A stretch of DNA of 64,000 nt, taken from Mycolicibacterium chlorophenolicum. Its GTDB lineage: Bacteria; Actinomycetota; Actinomycetes; Mycobacteriales; Mycobacteriaceae. The stretch covers positions 175,354 to 239,353 of the forward strand of contig NZ_JYNL01000068.1 in NCBI RefSeq assembly GCF_001044235.1, read 5' to 3'. A model generated the notes under the pieces. That model had not been told where the DNA came from and made no database searches. It saw only the letters and a list, made by a program, of their open reading frames with translations. Made by a program: the position numbers and the translations under genes. Of this stretch, positions 49,349-57,980 are shown one piece after another; positions within the stretch are counted from its first letter, which is position 1, and each line of letters opens with the position of its first letter.

Positions 49349-50236
49349 ATGCCCGCACTGCAGCATGTCGCCGCCACGACACCTCCGGACGAGATCGCCG
49401 ACCGCCTCCGGACCGACGGATACGTCATCGTCGACGATCTCGCCCCTGCCGGGTTGATGGACACCATCTCCGACGAACTCGCACCGCATGTCGCGGCGAC
49501 CCCACTGGGCTACAACGCCATGATCGGCCAGCGAACCCGCCGCACCGGCGCACTGATCGCCCGGTCACCCGCCTGCCGGACACTCGTGCAGGATCCGACG
49601 GTCCTCGGCGTGTGCGGCGACTTCCTCGGCCACGCGTCGGCGTTTCAGCTGATGTTGACCCAGGTGATCTCGATCGAGCCGGGTGAGTCGGCGCAGGCGC
49701 TGCACCGGGATCAGAACGCGTTCGACTTCTATCCGTTTCCCGACGATTACCACGTGCAGTGCAACACGCTGTGGGCCCTGTCGGACTACACGGCCGAGAT
49801 GGGCGCCACCCGCGTGGTGCCCGGAAGCCAGAGCGGCGGGAAGAAGCCCACCGACTACTCCGATGCCGACTGCCTTCAGGCCGAGATGTCACGCGGCTCG
49901 GTGCTGATCTACACCGGCAAGATCGTGCACAGCGGGGGCGCCAACCGCTCGCAGCAGGTGCGCCGCGCGATCAACGTCAACTACTGCGTGGGCTGGGTGC
50001 GCCAGGAGGAGAACCAATTCCTCTCGGTTCCACCCGAGGTCGCACGCACCCTCGACGACGACCTGCTGAGGTTGATCGGCTATCAGGAGGGCGCCTGGGC
50101 GATGGGCTATTTCCGTGATTTCGAGGATCCGCTGCGCGCCCTGCGCGGTGACGCGATCGGGTACGGCTTCGACGGCAGTCGACTGGCTGGTGACGCCGGC
50201 GCCGCGTTCACCGATCAGCTGACCCACAGCGAGTGA
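49349..50236 (+). CDS. Phytanoyl-CoA dioxygenase (PhyH)-family non-heme iron oxygenase
   Basis: The protein has 295 residues. The facial triad is visible: H119 and D121 in ALHRDQNAF and a distal histidine H194 in KIVHSGGANRS, with an arginine shortly after for 2-oxoglutarate. The family hydroxylates or oxidises many substrates, including branched acyl chains, using Fe(II) and 2-oxoglutarate. It stands alone between the TetR gene and a minus-strand operon. Control by that TetR is likely. The substrate is unknown. Confidence 0.92.
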   Translation: MPALQHVAATTPPDEIADRLRTDGYVIVDDLAPAGLMDTISDELAPHVAATPLGYNAMIGQRTRRTGALIARSPACRTLVQDPTVLGVCGDFLGHASAFQLMLTQVISIEPGESAQALHRDQNAFDFYPFPDDYHVQCNTLWALSDYTAEMGATRVVPGSQSGGKKPTDYSDADCLQAEMSRGSVLIYTGKIVHSGGANRSQQVRRAINVNYCVGWVRQEENQFLSVPPEVARTLDDDLLRLIGYQEGAWAMGYFRDFEDPLRALRGDAIGYGFDGSRLAGDAGAAFTDQLTHSE

Positions 50237-50248
50237 CGCGCACAATCT

Positions 50249-51397
50249 TCACAGCCCAAGCGATTTGGCGATGATCACCTTCATCACCTCGCTGGTGCCC
50301 GCGTAGATACGGGCCACCCGCGCATCGGTGTACAGCCGTGCGATCGGGTATTCCATCATGTAGCCGTACCCGCCGAACAGCTGCAGGCAGCGGTCCACGA
50401 CACGCTGCTGCATCTCCGTGCAGAACAACTTGACCCGGGCCGCGTCGGCACCGGAGAGCTCACCGTCGACGTGCAGCGCGACGGCCCGGTCCAGCATCGC
50501 CTGCGCCGCCTCGACCTCCGTCGAACAGGCGGCGAGCTCGAACTTGGTGTTCTGGAACGACGCCACCGGCGTGCCGAACGCCGTGCGGTGCTGCGTGTAA
50601 TCGATGGCCGCGGCGATCGCCGAACGAGCCTGCGCCACCGAGCCGACAGCCACCGTCAGCCGCTCCTGGGCCAGGTTGTGGCCCAGGTAGCCGAACGCCT
50701 CGTCCACTTCGCCGAGCACATTCGCCGCAGGCACCCGCACGTCGACGAACGACAGTTCGGCGGTGTCCTGCACCTTGCAGCCCATCTTCTGCAGCTCGCG
50801 GCCACGGGTGAAGCCGTCCATGCCGTCCTCGACGACGAGCAGGGTCAGCCCCGCGCGGCGGTTGTCCGGATCGGTCGACGTACGCGCGACGACGATCACC
50901 AGGTCGGCCTGCATCCCGCCCGTGATGAAGGTCTTGGCGCCGTTGACGATGTAGTCGTCCCCATCCCGGACTGCGGTGGTGCGCATGCCCGCGAGATCGG
51001 ACCCGGTGCCGGGCTCGGTCATCGCGATCGCGGTGAGCAGGGTCCCTGCCGCCAGCCCGGGAAACCAGCGCGCCCGCTGCTCGTCGTTCGCATAGTGCAG
51101 GAAGTACGGCAGGATCACCTCGAGTTGAGTGCGCACCGTGGACAGCGTGACGAGCGCGCGGGCCGCCTCCTCCTGCAGCACCACGTTGTAGCGGTAGTCC
51201 GACTGGCCGCCGCCGCCGTACTCCTCGGGAATGGACACCCCCAGGATTCCCAGCTCCCCCATCCTCTCGAAGACCTCGCGCGGCATCCGCCCACCCTGCT
51301 CCCACTGCGGGTAGTGCGGCACGACCTCCTTCTCCACGAAGTCGCGCGCGAGCTCCCGGAACGCCTCGTGGTCCTCGGTGAACAGATCTCTGCGCAT
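50249..51397 (-). CDS. Acyl-CoA dehydrogenase
   Basis: The protein has 382 residues with the full ACAD pattern: MTEPGTGSDLAGMRTTA, KTFITGGMQADL, RTAFGTPVASFQNTKFEL, and GGYGYMMEYPIARLYTDARVARIYAGTSEVMK (read in parts) with the catalytic glutamate in MMEYP. It resembles medium/long-chain acyl-CoA dehydrogenases of the FadE type. It is the last gene of the minus-strand beta-oxidation operon; the thiolase gene ends 15 bp upstream of it in transcription order. Confidence 0.94.
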   Translation of the reverse strand: MRRDLFTEDHEAFRELARDFVEKEVVPHYPQWEQGGRMPREVFERMGELGILGVSIPEEYGGGGQSDYRYNVVLQEEAARALVTLSTVRTQLEVILPYFLHYANDEQRARWFPGLAAGTLLTAIAMTEPGTGSDLAGMRTTAVRDGDDYIVNGAKTFITGGMQADLVIVVARTSTDPDNRRAGLTLLVVEDGMDGFTRGRELQKMGCKVQDTAELSFVDVRVPAANVLGEVDEAFGYLGHNLAQERLTVAVGSVAQARSAIAAAIDYTQHRTAFGTPVASFQNTKFELAACSTEVEAAQAMLDRAVALHVDGELSGADAARVKLFCTEMQQRVVDRCLQLFGGYGYMMEYPIARLYTDARVARIYAGTSEVMKVIIAKSLGL

Positions 51398-51412
51398 CCG
51401 CGTCGTCCCCCG

Positions 51413-52558
51413 TCAGCTCACGAGCTCGACGACGGTGGCGTTGGCGGTACCGCCGCCCTCGCACATCGTCTGCAATCCGTAGCGAATTCCGTTGTCGCGC
51501 ATGTGATGGATCATCCGCGTCATCAACACCGCCCCGGACGCGCCGAGCGGATGTCCCAGTGCGATGGCGCCACCCAGCGGATTCAATTTCGCCTCGTCGG
51601 CACCCGTGTCGGCCAGCCAGGCCAGCGGAACCGGCGCGAACGCCTCGTTGACCTCGAACACACCGATCTCCGACACGTCGAGGCCGGCCTTGTGCAGCAC
51701 CTTCTCCGTCGCCGGAATCGGTCCGGTCAGCATCAGTTTCGGGTCCGCACCGGTGACAGCACCCGCGCGGTAGCGCGCGAGCGGGGTCAGGCCGAGCTGC
51801 ACCGCGCTCTCGGCGGTCATCACCAGCAGGGCCGCAGCCCCATCGGAGATCTGCGAGGAATTGCCGGCGTGGATGACGCCGTCGTCGGTGAACGCGGGCT
51901 TGAGGCCGGCCAGCTTCTCCACCGTCGTGCCGCGCCGGATCCCCTCGTCATCGGTGACGACACCGCCCTCGGTGACGACGGGAACGATCTGATCGGTGAA
52001 CGCGCCCGCGTCCTGGGCGGCTGCGGCGAGCTCGTGCGAGCGGGCCGAATACTCGTCCAGCCGGGCGCGCGAGAAGCCCCACTGCTGCGCGATCATCTCC
52101 GCCGAGATGCCTTGATTGAACGAGAAATCGTCGTAGCGGGCAAGTACTTTCGGCCCGTAGGGCATGCCGGTGGCACGTGCGGCGCCCAGCGGCACGCGGC
52201 TCATCACCTCCACTCCCCCGGCGACCACCACCTCCTGCTGACCCGACATCACCGCTTGCACGGCGAAGTCGAGCGCCTGCTGGCTGGAGCCGCAGGCCCG
52301 GTTCACGGTGGTGCCGGGGATGTGCTCGGGCCACCCCGCGGCGAGCACCGCGTAGCGGCCGATGTTGCTGGACTGGTCGCCCACCTGGGACACGCAGCCC
52401 CAGACGACGTCGTCGATCACGTCGGTGTCGACCCCGGTCCGCTCGATCAGTTCGTTGAGCACCAGTGCCGACAGGTCGGCCGCGTGCTGATCGGACAGTC
52501 CCCCGTTGCGCTTGCCGACCGGTGTGCGCACTGCTCCCACGATCACCGTTTCTCGCAT
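51413..52558 (-). CDS. Acetyl-CoA acetyltransferase-type thiolase
   Basis: The protein has 381 residues. Catalytic C89 is in VNRACGSSQQAL, the histidine in AIALGHPLGASGA (about 338) and the second cysteine in QTMCEGGGTANA (about 367). This full set, with the NEAFA motif, marks a degradative thiolase (FadA type) that splits a 3-ketoacyl-CoA with CoA. It is followed by an ACAD and preceded by an enoyl-CoA hydratase, so the operon has most of a beta-oxidation cycle; no 3-hydroxyacyl-CoA dehydrogenase is in it. Confidence 0.95.
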   Translation of the reverse strand: MRETVIVGAVRTPVGKRNGGLSDQHAADLSALVLNELIERTGVDTDVIDDVVWGCVSQVGDQSSNIGRYAVLAAGWPEHIPGTTVNRACGSSQQALDFAVQAVMSGQQEVVVAGGVEVMSRVPLGAARATGMPYGPKVLARYDDFSFNQGISAEMIAQQWGFSRARLDEYSARSHELAAAAQDAGAFTDQIVPVVTEGGVVTDDEGIRRGTTVEKLAGLKPAFTDDGVIHAGNSSQISDGAAALLVMTAESAVQLGLTPLARYRAGAVTGADPKLMLTGPIPATEKVLHKAGLDVSEIGVFEVNEAFAPVPLAWLADTGADEAKLNPLGGAIALGHPLGASGAVLMTRMIHHMRDNGIRYGLQTMCEGGGTANATVVELVS

Positions 52559-53359
52559 CTACCTCTGCTCCTCGTCGTCGTACAACGCCCACGCCCCACT
52601 GAACTGCGGGTCGCGTCTGGTCGCGAACGCGGCATACGCCTCGCCCGCATCAGCGGTGGCGAAGTTGCCCGGTTGCGCCCGGGCCTCGTTGGCCAGTGCC
52701 TGTTGCAGTGTCGCCGTCGCGCCGTCGTTGAGCAGCGCCTTGCTCTGCGCCAGCGCGAACGGCGGCCCGGCGGCGAGCCGGTCGGCGAGATCGTCGACGA
52801 ACACGTCGATCTCGTCATCGGGCGTGACCCAGGTGACCAATCCCAGGGCGTGCGCCTCCTGCGCATCGATCATGTCGGCGAGCAGAACGAGGCGCTTGGC
52901 CTGTTGCAGGCCGACGATCCGCGGGAGTAGCCACGACCCGCCGAGGTCGACCGACAGCCCGCGCTTGGCGAAGATCTGGCTGAACCGGGACTGCGGGGTG
53001 GCGACGACGAGATCGCAGCCGAGCGCCAGATTCCAGCCTGCGCCGACGGCGATGCCGGTGACCTTGGCGATGGTCGGTACCGCGAGCTCGTGCAGCGCCA
53101 GCGCCACGTCGGTGAGACGGTCCAGCTTGTGCCGCGGGTGGACCTTCTCGCCGGTCGCGATGTCGGCTCCGGAGCTGAACGCGCCGCCCGCGCCGGTCAG
53201 CACCAGCACCCGAACATGGGGGTCACGCTTGACCTGCCGGAGCGCGTCGGCCAGCTCCAGCCACAGCCGCGCGTCCAGCGCGTTGCGGCGCTCGGGCCGG
53301 TTCAGGGTCAGCGTGCGTACCCCGTCGCGGTCGGCGCACAGCAGGACGTCGTCACTCAT
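52559..53359 (-). CDS. Enoyl-CoA hydratase/isomerase-family protein
   Basis: The protein has 266 residues from the ATG at 53359, whose first 8 bp overlap the CoA-transferase gene. The crotonase fold is shown by LNRPERRNALDA, GGAFSSGADIATG (oxyanion hole) and GIAVGAGWNLALGCDLVVAT. The residue pattern at the usual catalytic glutamates (RGLSVDLGGSWLLPRIVG) keeps D and G but not a clear second glutamate, so isomerase or other crotonase activity is possible. It lies next to the thiolase gene without gap. Confidence 0.92.
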   Translation of the reverse strand: MSDDVLLCADRDGVRTLTLNRPERRNALDARLWLELADALRQVKRDPHVRVLVLTGAGGAFSSGADIATGEKVHPRHKLDRLTDVALALHELAVPTIAKVTGIAVGAGWNLALGCDLVVATPQSRFSQIFAKRGLSVDLGGSWLLPRIVGLQQAKRLVLLADMIDAQEAHALGLVTWVTPDDEIDVFVDDLADRLAAGPPFALAQSKALLNDGATATLQQALANEARAQPGNFATADAGEAYAAFATRRDPQFSGAWALYDDEEQR

Positions 53360-54578
53360 CGGCGGGTCCGATCGCCCCCTCGGCGCGCAGCCGCGCGAGT
53401 TCTTCGGCCGTGACTCCCAGTTCGGTGAGCACCGCGTCGGTGTGCTCACCGAGGTCGGGTATCGCGCCCATCGGCTGTTCGAAGTCGCTGATGACCGGTG
53501 GCGGCCGCAGCGCGGGGATGTCGCCCTTCGGGCTCGCCACGGTCCGCCACCGGTCCCGGGCGCTCAGCTGGGGATGGACCACGACCTCGCTGGGTTTGTT
53601 GAACCGGGAGTTGCCGATTCCCGCGTCGTCGGCCGTCTTCTGGATGTCGGCCAGATCGTGTCGCGCACACCAGGATCCGATCGCGTCGTCGAGAATCTGC
53701 CGGTGGGCGCAGCGGCCGGGATTCGTCGCGAACCGGGCGTCCGCGGCCAGATCGGGGCGGTTGATGATCTCCCGCGCCACCCGCTGCCATTCGCGGTCGT
53801 TGGTGGTGCCCAGCACCACGGTGTGACCGTCGCGGGTGGGGTATGCGCCGTAGGGCGCGACGGCCGGCGAACCGACGCCCAGCGGCTCCTGGTCGATGCC
53901 CGAATGCTGGGTGTAGGTCAGCGCGTAACCCATCACGTCGGTCATCACGTCGAACAGACTCAATTCGACCGACGGCGCCGGACCAGGCCGCGGCCGCCGC
54001 TCGCGCCGGTACAGCAGCGTCACGATCGACATCGCGGCGTACAGGCCGGTGGTGAAATCGGCCATCGCGGGTCCCGGCTTGGCGGGCATGCCTGGCGAGC
54101 CGGTGATCGCGCACGACCCCGACTCGGCCTGCACCAGGAGGTCGTACGCGCGCTTGTGGGAGATCGGGCCGCCAGGCCCGTATCCGTCGATCTCGACCGG
54201 GATGACGTCGGGGTGGCGCTCAGCGAGATCGGCGGGCGCCACGCCCAGCCGTGCCGTGGCGCCGGGCGCCAGGTTGGACACGAACACGTCGGCATGGTCG
54301 AGCAACCGGTGCAGCAATTCCCGGCCCGCAGGCGATTTCGTGTTCAGCGCCACCGATTCCTTGCCGCGGTTGCACCACACGAAGTGGGCGGCCAGACCGG
54401 CCGGGCCGTTGACGACGTCGTCGTAGTGGCGGGCGAAGTCACCGCCGTCGGGATTCTCCACCTTGATGACGCGGGCGCCGAAGTCGGCGAGGACGCGGGT
54501 GCACATCGGCGCCGCGACAGCCTGCTCCATCGCGACCACGGTGACACCGGCCAGCGGCGCGGCAGTCGGAGTTGACAC
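53352..54578 (-). CDS. CaiB/BaiF family class III CoA-transferase
   Basis: The protein has 408 residues from a GTG. Family marks: GVTVVAMEQAVAAPMCTRVLADFGARVIKVE (in parts), NLAPGATARLG and the segment AMADFTTGLYAAMSIVTLLYRR with the probable catalytic aspartate in MADF. It transfers CoA to a carboxylic acid. With another CaiB gene at 16873 and no acyl-CoA ligase in the window, CoA activation here seems to rely on transferases. Confidence 0.92.
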   Translation of the reverse strand: MSTPTAAPLAGVTVVAMEQAVAAPMCTRVLADFGARVIKVENPDGGDFARHYDDVVNGPAGLAAHFVWCNRGKESVALNTKSPAGRELLHRLLDHADVFVSNLAPGATARLGVAPADLAERHPDVIPVEIDGYGPGGPISHKRAYDLLVQAESGSCAITGSPGMPAKPGPAMADFTTGLYAAMSIVTLLYRRERRPRPGPAPSVELSLFDVMTDVMGYALTYTQHSGIDQEPLGVGSPAVAPYGAYPTRDGHTVVLGTTNDREWQRVAREIINRPDLAADARFATNPGRCAHRQILDDAIGSWCARHDLADIQKTADDAGIGNSRFNKPSEVVVHPQLSARDRWRTVASPKGDIPALRPPPVISDFEQPMGAIPDLGEHTDAVLTELGVTAEELARLRAEGAIGPADE

Positions 54579-54602
54579 GCGTTCAGATAACCACGGACGG
54601 CA

Positions 54603-55781
54603 TCAGTAGCTGCGCGGGAGGCCGAGCACGTGCTCGCCGAGGAAGTTCAGGATCATCTCCTGACTGACCGGCGCGATCTTCATCAGCCGCGCTTCGCGGA
54701 AGTATCGCGCGACGTGATACTCCTCGGAGTAGCCCATGCCGCCGTGCAGCTGCAGCGCCCGGTCGGCGGCCCCGAAGCCGGCATCGGCGCACAAGTATTT
54801 GGCCGTATTCGCTTCACGCCCACAGGGTTTGCCGTTGTCGTAGAGCCAGGTGGCCTTGCGCAGCACGAGTTCGGCGGCGTCGAGCCGGGCCAGGGAGTCC
54901 GCCAGGGGGAACTGCAGGCCCTGGTTCATCCCGATCGGACGGTTGAACACGTGCCGCTCGTTGCCGTACGTGACCGCCTTCTCCAGCGCGACCCGGCCGA
55001 TGCCCAGCGCCTCGGCGGCGATCAGCATCCGCTCCGGATTCAGGCCGTCGAGGATGTACCTGAAGCCCTGGCCTTCCTCCCCGACGCGGTGGGCGACCGG
55101 CACCATGAGGTCGTCGATGAACAGCTCGTTGGAGCTGACCGCGTTGCGGCCCATCTTCTTGATGGGGCGGATGTCGACGTGCGCGCGATCCAGGTCGGTC
55201 AGGAACAGCGTCATGCCATCGGTCTTCTTGGCCACCTCGTCATACAGCGTCGTGCGGGTCAGCAGCAGGATCTTCTCCGACTCCAGTGCCTTGGAGATCC
55301 ACACCTTGCGGCCGTTGACGCGGTAGTGGTCGCCCTCCCGCCTGGCGAACGTCGTGATCCGCGAGGTGTCCAGTCCGGCACCGGGTTCGGTGACGCCGAA
55401 GCAGACGTGCAGATCACCGTCGACGATGCGGGGCAGCGTCTCGGCCTTGAGCTCGTCGGAGCCGTGTTTGACCACCGGCTGCATGCCGAAGATCGACAGG
55501 TGGATCGCGCTGGCGCCGTTCATCGCCGCACCGGACCGGGACACCTCCTCGAGCAGCAGGGTCGCTTCCGTGATGCCCAGACCGTGTCCGCCGTACTCCT
55601 CCGGGATCGTCATGCCCAGCCAGCCACCAGAGGCGATGGCGTCGTAGAACTCCTGGGGGAATTCGTGCGCCTGGTCCTTCTCGAGCCAGTAGTGATCGTC
55701 GAACCGGGCGCACAACTCGGCCACGGACTTGCGGATCAGTTCCTGATCGTCGCTCAGCTCGAAACTCATGCCGCTCGGCAT
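54603..55781 (-). CDS. Acyl-CoA dehydrogenase
   Basis: The protein has 392 residues. The ATG at 55781 is chosen because GAGGAG lies six bases upstream; an ATG two codons earlier would touch it. Motifs include VTEPGAGLDTSRIT, KVWISKALESE, RHVFNRPIGMNQGLQFPLAD and LHGGMGYSEEYHVARYFREARLMKI (in parts) with the catalytic glutamate in SEEYH. It is a complete FadE-type enzyme. A strong 13-bp hairpin separates it from the amidohydrolase gene upstream, so it may have its own promoter. Confidence 0.94.
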   Translation of the reverse strand: MPSGMSFELSDDQELIRKSVAELCARFDDHYWLEKDQAHEFPQEFYDAIASGGWLGMTIPEEYGGHGLGITEATLLLEEVSRSGAAMNGASAIHLSIFGMQPVVKHGSDELKAETLPRIVDGDLHVCFGVTEPGAGLDTSRITTFARREGDHYRVNGRKVWISKALESEKILLLTRTTLYDEVAKKTDGMTLFLTDLDRAHVDIRPIKKMGRNAVSSNELFIDDLMVPVAHRVGEEGQGFRYILDGLNPERMLIAAEALGIGRVALEKAVTYGNERHVFNRPIGMNQGLQFPLADSLARLDAAELVLRKATWLYDNGKPCGREANTAKYLCADAGFGAADRALQLHGGMGYSEEYHVARYFREARLMKIAPVSQEMILNFLGEHVLGLPRSY

Positions 55782-55815
55782 AACCATCTCCTCGGTCTCA
55801 CTACCCGCCGAACAT

Positions 55816-55858
55816 GCATTCCGGCAGGCGTCCACTCGATCTTCCCCTGCCGGAATGC
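55816..55858. terminator. Strong 13-bp inverted repeat between amidohydrolase and acyl-CoA dehydrogenase genes
   Basis: Perfect arms GCATTCCGGCAGG and CCTGCCGGAATGC enclose a 17-base loop. It begins 22 bp after the amidohydrolase stop in transcription order. There is no T tract, but mycobacterial terminators often lack one. It may end part of the amidohydrolase transcript, or it may be an operator or RNA-processing site. Confidence 0.5.
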
Positions 55859-55879
55859 CATTTCGGCGAGAGATGTCGC

Positions 55880-57175
55880 TCAGTCCTTGTTGCCCGTCAA
55901 CTGCTTGGCGTTGGCGGCGAAATCGGCGAAGGTGGCGCCGGTCTTCTCCTTGTGCGACAGCGCCTGGATCGAGACGTCATGACCCTCGGCGGCCTTGCGC
56001 AACGCCCCGACCGTCGCCTGCTCCTTCGACAAGTGGCTGAACGGGTCGAAGTTGTACCACCGCATCGCGTTCTCGTAGGTCATCTTGTCGATCTCGTCAT
56101 CGGGAACGTCGTTGGCCTTGAGCACGTCGTCGAGCTGTTCGGGAGCGCCCGGCCACATCGAATCGCTGTGGGGGTAGTCGGCTTCCCAGCAGATGTTGTC
56201 CACCCCGATCTGGTGTCGGGTCGTCACGCCGACCGGGTCGGCGATGAAGCAGGTCAGGAAGTGCTCCCGGAAGACCTCGCTGGGCAGCTTGCCCTTGAAA
56301 TCCTGTCCCGTCCAGGTGGAGTGCATCTCGTAGGTCCGGTCCACCCGCTCCAGGAAGTAGGGGATCCACCCGGTGCCGCCCTCGCTCAGCGCGATCTTGA
56401 GGTCCGGGTACTCCTTGATCGGCCGCGACCACAGCAGGTCCGCGGCGGCCTGCACGATGTTCATCGGCTGCAGCGTGATCATCACGTCCATCGGCGCGTC
56501 CGGCGCCGTGATGGCCAGTCGGCCTGACGACCCGATGTGGACGTTGAGCACGGTGTCGGTGTCCACCAGTGCATCCCACATCGGCTTCCAGTGATCGAAG
56601 TCGTGGAAGCTGGGATAGCCCATGGCCGAGGGGTTCTCCGAGAACGTCAGCGAGTGCACACCGCGCGCGGCGTTGCGGCGGATCTCGGCCGCGCACGCCA
56701 CCGGATCCCAGATCACCGGCAGCGTCATCGGGATGAAGCGCGCCGGATAGGCGCCGCACCACTCCTCGACATGCCAGTCGTTGTAGGCCTGCACCAACGC
56801 CAGGGAGAACTCCTGGTCCTCGGTGGCGAAGAGCCGGCCGGCGAAGCCGGGGAACGACGGGAAGCACATCGAGCCGAGGATGCCGCCGGCGTTCATGTCC
56901 TTGACCCGCTCGTCGACCTGCCAACAGCCGGGCCGGATCTCGTCGAGCCCCTGTGGCTCCAGGCCGTACTCCTCCTTCGGCCGGCCCGCGACTGCATTGA
57001 GCGCCACATTCGGGATCACCACGTCGCGGAACTGCCAGGTGTCCGATCCGTCCGGGTTGTGCACCAGACGGGGGGCCTCGTCGAGGTACTTCTTCGGGAG
57101 GTGGTTCTTGAACATGTCCGGCGGTTCGACGATGTGATCGTCCACGCTGATCAAGATCATGTCGTCCTTGTTCAC
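55880..57175 (-). CDS. Amidohydrolase-2 family metal-dependent hydrolase/decarboxylase
   Basis: The protein has 431 residues from a GTG preceded by GGAGGAG. Strand 1 reads ISVDDHIVEPPDMF, a middle histidine is in LNVHIGSSGRLA, and ICWEADYPHSDSMWP gives the catalytic aspartate. It is a relative of the two amidohydrolases at 29838 and 30965 but longer. Its C-terminus (about 385-431) extends past the barrel. It heads the beta-oxidation-like operon and is divergent from the CMD/Rieske operon; two palindromic elements lie between. Confidence 0.92.
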   Translation of the reverse strand: MNKDDMILISVDDHIVEPPDMFKNHLPKKYLDEAPRLVHNPDGSDTWQFRDVVIPNVALNAVAGRPKEEYGLEPQGLDEIRPGCWQVDERVKDMNAGGILGSMCFPSFPGFAGRLFATEDQEFSLALVQAYNDWHVEEWCGAYPARFIPMTLPVIWDPVACAAEIRRNAARGVHSLTFSENPSAMGYPSFHDFDHWKPMWDALVDTDTVLNVHIGSSGRLAITAPDAPMDVMITLQPMNIVQAAADLLWSRPIKEYPDLKIALSEGGTGWIPYFLERVDRTYEMHSTWTGQDFKGKLPSEVFREHFLTCFIADPVGVTTRHQIGVDNICWEADYPHSDSMWPGAPEQLDDVLKANDVPDDEIDKMTYENAMRWYNFDPFSHLSKEQATVGALRKAAEGHDVSIQALSHKEKTGATFADFAANAKQLTGNKD

Positions 57176-57253
57176 GACGCTCCTCCACCTCCGCACGCGC
57201 GTTGCCACGTCACGCGCCGTTTCCGACCGATGCTTCCTCTACATGAAAACTAG

Positions 57254-57272
57254 CTTCTCCAGCAGCGAGAAT
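57254..57272. promoter_or_regulatory. CTTCTC-N7-GAGAAT inverted repeat
   Basis: The arms TTCTC and GAGAA match exactly with a 7-bp spacer, as in the element at 4319. It lies 79 bp upstream of the amidohydrolase start. It is a candidate operator for the minus-strand operon, in the variant outward orientation. Confidence 0.4.
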
Positions 57273-57400
57273 CAATGTCCGTGCACCGCGGCTGTGCCAC
57301 CTGTCTGCAATGTTGGGACGCCGGCGGGCGCCGCAAGACCCGCGAGTACGCGCACGTCGATTGACGTTTCGGCGGAGGACTGGAAATCTGTTGCTCAAAT

Positions 57401-57419
57401 ATGAGAACCTGATTCTCAT
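57401..57419. promoter_or_regulatory. ATGAGAAC-CTG-ATTCTCAT operator before the CMD/Rieske operon
   Basis: The core GAGAACCTGATTCTC (57403-57417) extends to AT/AT on both sides, with only one mismatch in symmetry (C opposite A). It lies 20 bp before the GTG start of the CMD gene and so must overlap the transcription start or the 5' leader. It is the same design as at 29630 and 42999. Confidence 0.7.
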
Positions 57420-57438
57420 GATCGAGAGGAGTGCGAAG

Positions 57439-57975
57439 GTGCGCATCCCCCCGCTGCCGGCGGACGAGTGGGATGACGCCGCCGACGGGGCGCTGGCCGG
57501 TCTGATGCCCGCCGAGCGGCGCAATCCCGAAGCGACCGGAAATCTGGTCGCCACGCTCGTGCGGCACCCGAGACTGGCCCGGAACTTCCTCCGGTTCAAC
57601 TTCCACCTGCTCTACGGAACCACCCTGCCGCCTCGGCTGCGCGAGCTGGCCGTGCTGCGTATCGCGCTGCTCAGCGGCTGCGACTACGAGTGGCGCCACC
57701 ACGTCACCATGGGCCGCGACGCCGGACTGTCCGACGCCGACATCGCCGGTATCGAGCACGGCGAGGCGTCCGATGAACTCGACCGCGCGGTGCTGGCGGC
57801 CGTCGACGAGTTGCGCGGCGACTCGACTGTCACCGACCCGACCTGGACGACGCTGTCCGCCCACCTCGACGAGCACCAACTGATGGATCTCGTCTTCACG
57901 ATCGGTTGCTATGGCGCCCTGGCCATGGCCATCAACACCTTTGGGGTTCAACCCGACCCCGACACAGAGAGGTAA
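57439..57975 (+). CDS. Carboxymuconolactone decarboxylase/AhpD-family protein
   Basis: The protein has 178 residues from GTG 57439, which has GAGAGGA eight bases upstream; an ATG at 57418 inside the operator is less likely. The family helix-pair region is LPPRLRELAVLRIALLSGCDYEWRHHVTMGRDAGLSDADI (in parts). Only one cysteine stands at the CxxxH site (SGCDYEWRHH), so the usual CxxC peroxidase pair is absent. It is more likely a lyase or decarboxylase-type member acting in ring degradation. It is followed by the Rieske oxygenase gene. Confidence 0.9.
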   Translation: MRIPPLPADEWDDAADGALAGLMPAERRNPEATGNLVATLVRHPRLARNFLRFNFHLLYGTTLPPRLRELAVLRIALLSGCDYEWRHHVTMGRDAGLSDADIAGIEHGEASDELDRAVLAAVDELRGDSTVTDPTWTTLSAHLDEHQLMDLVFTIGCYGALAMAINTFGVQPDPDTER

Positions 57976-57980
57976 AATCC

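Noticed and set aside
50471..52930. Long plus-strand frame (819 codons) opposite the acyl-CoA dehydrogenase and thiolase genes
   Set aside because: Antisense to clear enzymes with catalytic motifs; composition is histidine- and arginine-rich, typical of a shadow frame.
57310..57438. Upstream extension of the CMD gene from ATG 57310 or 57418
   Set aside because: The extension is arginine-rich and covers the operator; the GTG at 57439 has a good ribosome site and begins the conserved domain.
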